This document shows positions 39,799 through 40,121 of a DNA stretch of 40,121 nt, in pieces. The position numbers were made by a program, and so were the translations under genes. A model generated the notes under the pieces. The model worked only from the letters and a program-made list of their open reading frames with translations. It did not search any database and was not told the origin of the DNA. Positions within the stretch are counted from its first letter, which is position 1; every line of letters starts with the position of its first letter. The stretch is taken from assembly GCA_001464385.1 (NCBI GenBank), contig LNFB01000039.1, forward strand, positions 1-40,121. The letters are read 5' to 3'. The stretch is from Deltaproteobacteria bacterium Ga0077550 (GTDB lineage Bacteria > Myxococcota_A > Polyangia > Nannocystales > Nannocystaceae).

Positions 39799-40121
39799 GT
39801 GCGAAGCGTCCGCTGGCCCGGAACGATCGTCGTCGCCTGTGCGCTGTGGCCGGTGGCGCAGCAGGCGGCCGAGGCGCGCGTCGCTGCCCCAGCCGCGCCC
39901 GTCGACGCCGCGGACGACGACGGTGACGAAGTCGTAGCGCCGCCGCCGCGCCCGGTCGTCGGCGACACGGTGGTCGCCAAGCCCGGCGCGATCGTCTCGG
40001 GCTTCGAACTCCCGCCGTCGGATCGCGACAACCCCTACGGCCCGCGCCCCGACGGCACGCCCACGCTGTCGCTCGATCAGGTCGAGCGCTACGCCCAGCA
40101 GAACCCGTTGGTCCGCACCGC
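39799..40121 (+). CDS. TolC-family outer membrane efflux protein, 3' part outside window
   Basis: The frame is open from a GTG at 39799 to the window end, giving 107 residues. They begin with a signal peptide (RSVRWPGTIVVACALWPVAQQA) and an Ala/Pro/Asp-rich linker. The end shows TLSLDQVERYAQQNPLVRTA, which matches the first helix of TolC-family proteins that form trimeric outer-membrane channels for efflux or type I secretion. The frame is also open back to an ATG at 39715, but that would put 28 charged residues before the signal peptide, so I prefer the GTG. Membrane-fusion and pump genes, if present, would lie beyond the window. Confidence 0.75.
   Translation, partial: MRSVRWPGTIVVACALWPVAQQAAEARVAAPAAPVDAADDDGDEVVAPPPRPVVGDTVVAKPGAIVSGFELPPSDRDNPYGPRPDGTPTLSLDQVERYAQQNPLVRT

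Overview
The window reads as chromosomal DNA of a very GC-rich, gene-dense bacterium, most likely a myxobacterium (Myxococcota), possibly of the Nannocystis/Plesiocystis type. The clues are lipoproteins with Ser/Thr/Asp-rich linkers, a cysteine-rich-repeat lipoprotein, an IgGFc-binding-like protein, a Ser/Thr kinase fused to TPR-like repeats, and a mevalonate pathway in a Gram-negative setting (TolC-like, Tat and lipoprotein signals). The taxonomic call is inference. I saw no rRNA, tRNA, CRISPR array, insertion sequence or prophage gene. Thirty coding regions are supported; the first and last run off the window.

Left part (1-11.0 kb, all minus strand): a large polytopic membrane protein, two tandem paralogous membrane enzymes of the sulfatase/alkaline-phosphatase superfamily with HEAT-like tails, an IgGFc-binding-like lipoprotein, and a truncated Tat-exported beta-propeller-like protein. 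The order and short gaps suggest one co-transcribed cell-surface block.

Glycan part (11.0-19.3 kb): a polyprenyl-phosphate glycosyltransferase, a flippase-like membrane protein, a methyltransferase and an uncharacterised toroid-type (heparinase-like) protein, the last three in a tightly coupled plus-strand run; then a TerB-like protein, a minus-strand UDP-glucuronate epimerase-like gene, and a divergent run of methyltransferase, second glycosyltransferase and D-aminoacyl-tRNA deacylase. Except for TerB and the deacylase this looks like synthesis of a uronate-containing surface glycan or glycoprotein.

Middle part (19.4-30.0 kb): a small orphan lipoprotein, a five-repeat cysteine-rich lipoprotein with a proprotein-convertase P-like domain, the kinase-TPR protein, a DprE2-like short-chain reductase, an FMN reductase overlapping cutA, a secreted prolyl oligopeptidase and a glutamyl-Q tRNA(Asp) synthetase.

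Right part (30.2-38.8 kb): the most notable locus, a seven-gene operon running from HMG-CoA to squalene apart from farnesyl-diphosphate synthase. It encodes type 2 IPP isomerase, mevalonate kinase, diphosphomevalonate decarboxylase, a single polypeptide that fuses phosphomevalonate kinase to a class II HMG-CoA reductase, then HpnC, HpnD and HpnE. The first four genes overlap by 4 nt at each junction. The divergent region upstream holds a perfect 24-bp palindrome that is a strong operator candidate. A YgfZ-like gene and the start of a TolC-family gene close the window.
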